Assembly (NCBI GenBank): GCA_032622095.1
Contig: CP136069.1
Span: forward strand, 5,320,976 to 5,384,975
Source: Siphonodentalium dalli
Taxonomy: Eukaryota > Mollusca > Scaphopoda > Gadilida > Siphonodentaliidae
DNA: 64,000 nucleotides
Direction of reading: 5' to 3'
Shown here piece by piece: positions 59,690 to 64,000 of this stretch; positions within the stretch are counted from its first letter, which is position 1, and the number at the start of each line of letters is the position of its first letter. Made by a program: the position numbers and the translations under genes. The notes under the pieces were generated by a model, which was given only the letters and a program-made list of their open reading frames with translations, had not been told where the DNA came from and did not search any database.

Positions 59690-59903
59690 TATAACTACTT
59701 GTATATATCATGTATATATATATACCTCATTATAACTACTTGTATATATCATGTATATATATTCCTCATTACAACTACTTCTATATATCATGAATATATA
59801 TACCTCATTATAACTACTTGTATATATCTTGTATATATATATTCCTCATTATAACTACTTGTATATATCATGTATATATATTCCTCATTATAACTACTTG
59901 TAT
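59690..59903 (+). repeat. About 40-bp minisatellite (TATATATCATGTATATATAT)
   Basis: Units of TTCCTCATTATAACTACTTG plus TATATATCATGTATATATA. It resumes at 61384 after the inserted Harbinger-like element. Confidence 0.9.
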
Positions 59904-61383
59904 GGCCACATAAAAAAAGGTGTTTTTTTCTCAAGGAATTTTTTTTTTCAAAAGTGATGAGGGAGGCAGGTATATGTTATTATTTATTTCAAATTTTTCA
60001 GATGAGGGAGGCAGGTTTTTGTTTTTTTCATAATTTTATTTTAATGATACCGTGTAACAAAACACTCCTTATTCAAATTTATCATATAACATGGAAAGCC
60101 TTTAGGTGGTGGACAGAGTACATGCAGCTAAATGATAACAGATCTGAAATGGGAAAGTATCTGAAAGTCTGAAACTATATTCCATTTTGGAAGGAATTTA
60201 TATATGCAATTAGAAATGATATAGAAGCAGACAAATTTTATTATTTTTTAATTTTTGGGGTCATTATACCCGATGAAATGTTCAAACATTTTTGATAAAG
60301 AGCATGCCTTTTGAAATCCAAGCGTTCTCATTTCATTGAAACACGCAAAGTCTATCGATAAATCATCTCTTGGTTTGCTGTTGTATGTTGGAAATGTGGT
60401 ACTTTCCTTCTTCATTAGAATAGAAGTTCAAAAGCGTTTTTTTTTAATACATGAATCACCAGCATAATTTGGAACTGTAACATAAATGTCATCCTTTTTT
60501 ATAATTATTTTGAGTTGTATGTATCGACCGAACATCCGAACGTTGTTGCAACATCAGAGGCATTTAACTATTCATCAACACAATAAAAATCCGATGTTTT
60601 CAATTTTGAAACGCGAACTTGATACAGTGTGAAAAGTGATTTCAGAATTGTTCGCCTGAGTTTCCTCTCGGTATTCAGTAAGAATTATCCGTTTGTTTTC
60701 GTCAATAACTTTCTCCCGACGGAATTGAAAAGAATGTGTATTAGGGCATGGTATAACTGTCCATGGTACAAGGTGTTGAAGAGGTGCTCCCAGCTTCTTT
60801 CCAAACACGGCAACATTTATTAGTTACGAGCGTGGCCATTTTTCATACCGGAAACAACGAGGAGGTGCGTTCGATCTCGCAACCCGGAATCCGGTGCTAA
60901 TTTTGAAACGCGAACTTGAAACAGTGTGAAAAGTGATTTCAGAATTGTTCGCCTGAGTTTCCTCTCGGTATTCAGTAAGAATTATCCGTTTGTTTTCGTC
61001 AATAACTTTCTCCCGACGGAATTGAAAAGAATGTGTATTAGGGCATGGTATAACTGTCCATGGTACAAGGTGTTGAAGAGGTGCTCCCAGCTTCTTTCCA
61101 AACACGGCAACATTTATTAGTTACGAGCGTGGCCATTTTTCATACCGGAAACAACGAGGAGGTGCGTTCGATCTCGCAACCCGGAATCCGGTGTACTTTT
61201 ACCACCAAAGAGGCATAACTCTATATACTTACATTGCTTTCATCCTGCCAATCTCAACAGTGAAAATTGGGAACGCGCAGTAGGGTAGTAAGCTTATTAT
61301 AAGCCGGCGATAAAAAGTGCCAATGCGCACAGTTTTTTAAGACGTCGCGTCCTTGAGAAACGAAGTTGCATTTTTATGTGGCC
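59904..61383. mobile_element. PIF/Harbinger-like nonautonomous element (TAT target duplication)
   Basis: Terminal inverted repeats are GGCCACATAAAAA and TTTTTATGTGGCC; subterminal CTCAAGGA is also inverted (61351). TAT at 59901-59903 and 61384-61386 flank it, and joining them restores the minisatellite unit (CTTG-TAT-ATATCATG). A 3-bp duplication with GG-type ends suggests PIF/Harbinger (inference). It contains a 297-bp tandem duplication. No transposase motif recognised. Confidence 0.7.
60602..61194. repeat. 297-bp tandem duplication inside the Harbinger-like element
   Basis: 60602-60897 and 60899-61194 are almost identical (AATTTTGAAACGCGAACTTG ... AACCCGGAATCCGGTG). Each carries open frames on both strands of 64-70 codons that I do not recognise. 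The near-identity implies a recent event. Confidence 0.9.
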
Positions 61384-61399
61384 TATATATCATGTATAT

Positions 61400-62640
61400 T
61401 TTATTGAATAACATCTAATCTAATCTAATCAAGAAATATCAAATATAATCTAATCTGAGGCCAAATAAAATATATTATTTGAGTCTAAGACACTGCCGTA
61501 TTGAAATAAATGGCCCGCATTGGACATTTTATTTTGATTTTTGATATAATGGCAATTTTTTTTTTTAAATAGGTAAAAACAAAAACAAGCAATTTTTCAC
61601 CCACTGACCGACACGGCACAGTCCAGTGGGTGGTACTATGATCGTAGGAGCTCATGCGTTTCTACTGAATTGAACTAGTGCCCATGCGTTTCTGCTGAGC
61701 TGCACTGACATTTGATCGCAAAATAAAATTATAATCATTATCAAAGCACACGTTTGGATAACACTGCCATAAACAGTTTCATATTATGATGTTAAGCTCA
61801 TATCGTCAATAAAAGTATAGTTAAAACTGATAAAACTAAAATGTACTTTTAAAGTATTTCTACCAATTGAGTAACTAGATTCAGGTTGAGCTGGAACTTG
61901 AGAAATTTTTAATTTCAACCAATTGAAATGTCGTTGAGAGTGGAAAGGGTTAAGGTTGGGAAGCAACGCAAATGACGTCATCGTAAACAAGGCGCCTCAA
62001 AATCAAATTGTACACAGGTACATGTCTCGCTTCGTCTCAGAAGCGTGATTTAAATTCATTCATTTTGACTGTTTCTGTGTCCTAAGATATTAAAATCTTG
62101 CGGGATATCTTTGAATGCGCTCAGGAATTATTGTTTTGGTATCTAATTAAATGTTGGATTTACCTCCCAAAAAGGTGAGTTTCAGGACTGCATTTGTTGT
62201 CAATCTGATTCTGACAGTGACAGCGCTTGTCTGCAACTGTAATTGGCAGAATTCGCGTGTTTGAAGCAAACTTTTTCTCCACTCGATTCTCTCAAAATGC
62301 ACCATAATCGGTCAAATTCTCTCAATAGTTCTATCTAAATACATCTTAGCTAGCTATTATTTAATTATTCGGATCAGATCTCCCCGTCGAGAAAGCGATA
62401 TTTTGACCAAAACGACACTTGAGAAAATGATGATTGTTTACGCTGGTTTTTATCAACGAAACAAATCAATTTCTTCCATCTAAAAGACAATTACGTGCTG
62501 GACCCTGTCATTTTAGGAATATATAAGTATTCCATGCATACACACCAAGTTTCAGCTTAAAATTTTGAAAAATAACAGTTTTATCGACATAAATCGATAT
62601 GAATGGGAAAATCCCAATGATGATTGATGTTAAAATTTAT
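61400..62640 (+). other. Intron 11 sequence without recognised features
   Basis: AT-rich. A TCTAATCTAATC tract is at about 61408-61435 and an AAAGGGTTAA fragment at 61944. No exon, RNA or clear element found. Confidence 0.4.
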
Positions 62641-62649
62641 TTGAAACTA

Positions 62650-63400
62650 ATTTATATAGTTTCATCGGTATTAACCGCATATCCAATTATCCACATGTAA
62701 CCAACCCAACCTCTAATCCCAGTCCAAATTTTTTTTTTTTCATCGGTATAGTCCTGTTATGTACATATTTTCATCATGTGATCAATACTTATTATGTCTA
62801 TGGTATTACTATACCGTATACGTATATCAATTGCTATTCCTTTCTATATAATCCTGGTGCCATCTATAGAGATAGAGATAATTTCAGGACCCCCCCCCCA
62901 ATTTTATATCATTGCCGCTACAGTACAGTCGTGATGCATTACATGGCAACATTGATCGCAATCGCTCTACTAATTTATGTCAGTTCATCGGTATGAACCC
63001 CTTTTTCTCCGAGTCCATATAACCAACCCAACATCTAATCCCGGCCTAAATTATTATTTTTATTTTCATCGGTATAGTTGTGTTACATGTACATACATAT
63101 TTTTATCATTTGATTCTAATTTGCATTGTACCACTATAGAAGTCCATAAATGACTATTCTGGCACTTTATAGAGATAACTAAGATTCTGACACCCTCCCC
63201 CCTATTTTATAGCCTTGTTGCAACAGTAGAGTTGAGATGCATAATATGTCAACATTGGTCGTTATCGCTCTACAAATTTATATCGGTTCAACCCTTAGTT
63301 CCCTGTATCGCCCACCCCTCCCTCAATTTATTTTTTCATTTGTATTACATGTATAGTCTCGTTACGTACACATTTTATCTCTTGTAACTTTTGCTTCAAC
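62650..63400 (+). repeat. Diverged tandem repeat, about 325-bp units
   Basis: AACCAACCCAACnTCTAATC occurs at 62698 and 63022. TTTCATCGGTATAGTC-like segments occur at about 62740 and 63066, with a weaker third copy near 63330. Probably two to three old duplications. Confidence 0.6.
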
Positions 63401-63607
63401 ATGCCAAGTTCCGCTGCAGACAATACAAAACTGACAACATTTTGAAATGTAAGCAGTCTTCAAACTCATCTTATCCAAGAAAAACTCTGGCTACATAAGA
63501 AATTTGTGTATAAGGTGTCTCGCATTTGTTGCGTTAAAAACCAAAGGTCCCAAGTCAAGGTCCAAAATCCCCAACACACTGATGTGAGGTTTAACTCCAT
63601 CTACATA

Positions 63608-64000
63608 CAGTAATGTCCAAAGTAATTGACTACTTAACCACAGCAGAATTATGGGTAATTTTTCCGGATTTTAAATCCTGAAAAATCACCCATAATTCTG
63701 CTGTGGTTAAGTGGTCAATTACTTTGGTCATTACTGTAACCAATATAAGGATGTGAGGTTTAATGATAACTCAATCCACAAACAGTAATGTCCAAAGTAA
63801 TTGACCACTAGAATTATGGGTAATTTTTCAGGATTTTAAATCCTGAAAAAATACTCATAATTCTGCTGTGGTTAAGTGGTCAATTACTTTGGGCATTACT
63901 GTAACCAATATAAGGATGTGAGGTTTAATGATAACTCAATCCACAAACAGTAATGTCCAAAGTAATTGACCACTTAATCACAGCAGAATTATGGGTAATT
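63608..64000. mobile_element. Three consecutive short Tc1-like MITEs (last cut by window edge)
   Basis: 63608-63736 and 63783-63901 are foldbacks with CAGTAATGTCCAAAGTAATT ends; the third starts at 63948. The spacer TAACCAATATAAGGATGTGA is repeated, so the unit has been tandemly duplicated together with its flank. Confidence 0.85.

Noticed and set aside
60575-61120. Duplicated 64- to 93-codon frames as genes
   Set aside because: They sit within a 297-bp duplication inside a TIR-bounded element, open on both strands, with no recognisable motif.

Overview
This window is nuclear DNA from an invertebrate animal. I judge it most likely a mollusc, probably a bivalve, because of its many short foldback elements, its (CCGT)n-headed tandem-core elements and its large AT-rich introns. 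The taxon is an inference; no rRNA or mitochondrial marker is present.

One conserved gene organises the window: the 5' part of an FKBP15 orthologue (FK506-binding protein 15, the WASH-complex-associated FKBP) on the + strand. I can place 11 coding exons, all with GT-AG junctions and compatible phases. They total 1065 nt (355 codons) between 6394 and 59175. They encode the acidic N-terminal start, a conserved linker, a WH1-like domain, a complete FKBP-type peptidyl-prolyl isomerase domain, a Ser/Pro-rich linker and a conserved MAKMGQPMLP segment. The coiled-coil C-terminal half must lie beyond the right edge. About 98% of the 52.8 kb span is intron.

The rest is mostly repeats inside those introns. 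Upstream and intron 1 (1-11593): inverted-repeat elements, an unrecognised gene fragment, and a THAP-domain DNA transposon flanked by TTAA (Kolobok-like). Introns 2-3 (11683-21076): hairpin elements and a long tandem-core array (13069-19839) split by a second, inverted Kolobok-like copy. Intron 4 (21147-33203): several more tandem-core elements, nested foldback elements and an 82-copy 33-bp minisatellite. Introns 5-6 (33279-43546): piggyBac-like foldback elements, a broken CR1/L2-like reverse transcriptase and a 4.1-kb 51-bp minisatellite with 306-bp higher-order structure. Introns 7-11 (43700-64000): more foldback elements, minisatellites, a third tandem-core array and a PIF/Harbinger-like element inserted in a minisatellite.

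The most unusual observation is that two FKBP15 splice junctions sit inside minisatellites. The 3' end of exon 5 with its donor is repeated three times (41-bp period), and the acceptor plus start of exon 7 is repeated seven times (55-bp period). In each case only one copy gives an open reading frame. A second theme is a modular set of Helitron/pearl-like tandem-core elements that share palindromic heads, CCGT microsatellites, cores of roughly 155-175 bp and hairpin tails.

Long ORFs in the minisatellites are by-products of repeat periods divisible by three and are not called as genes.
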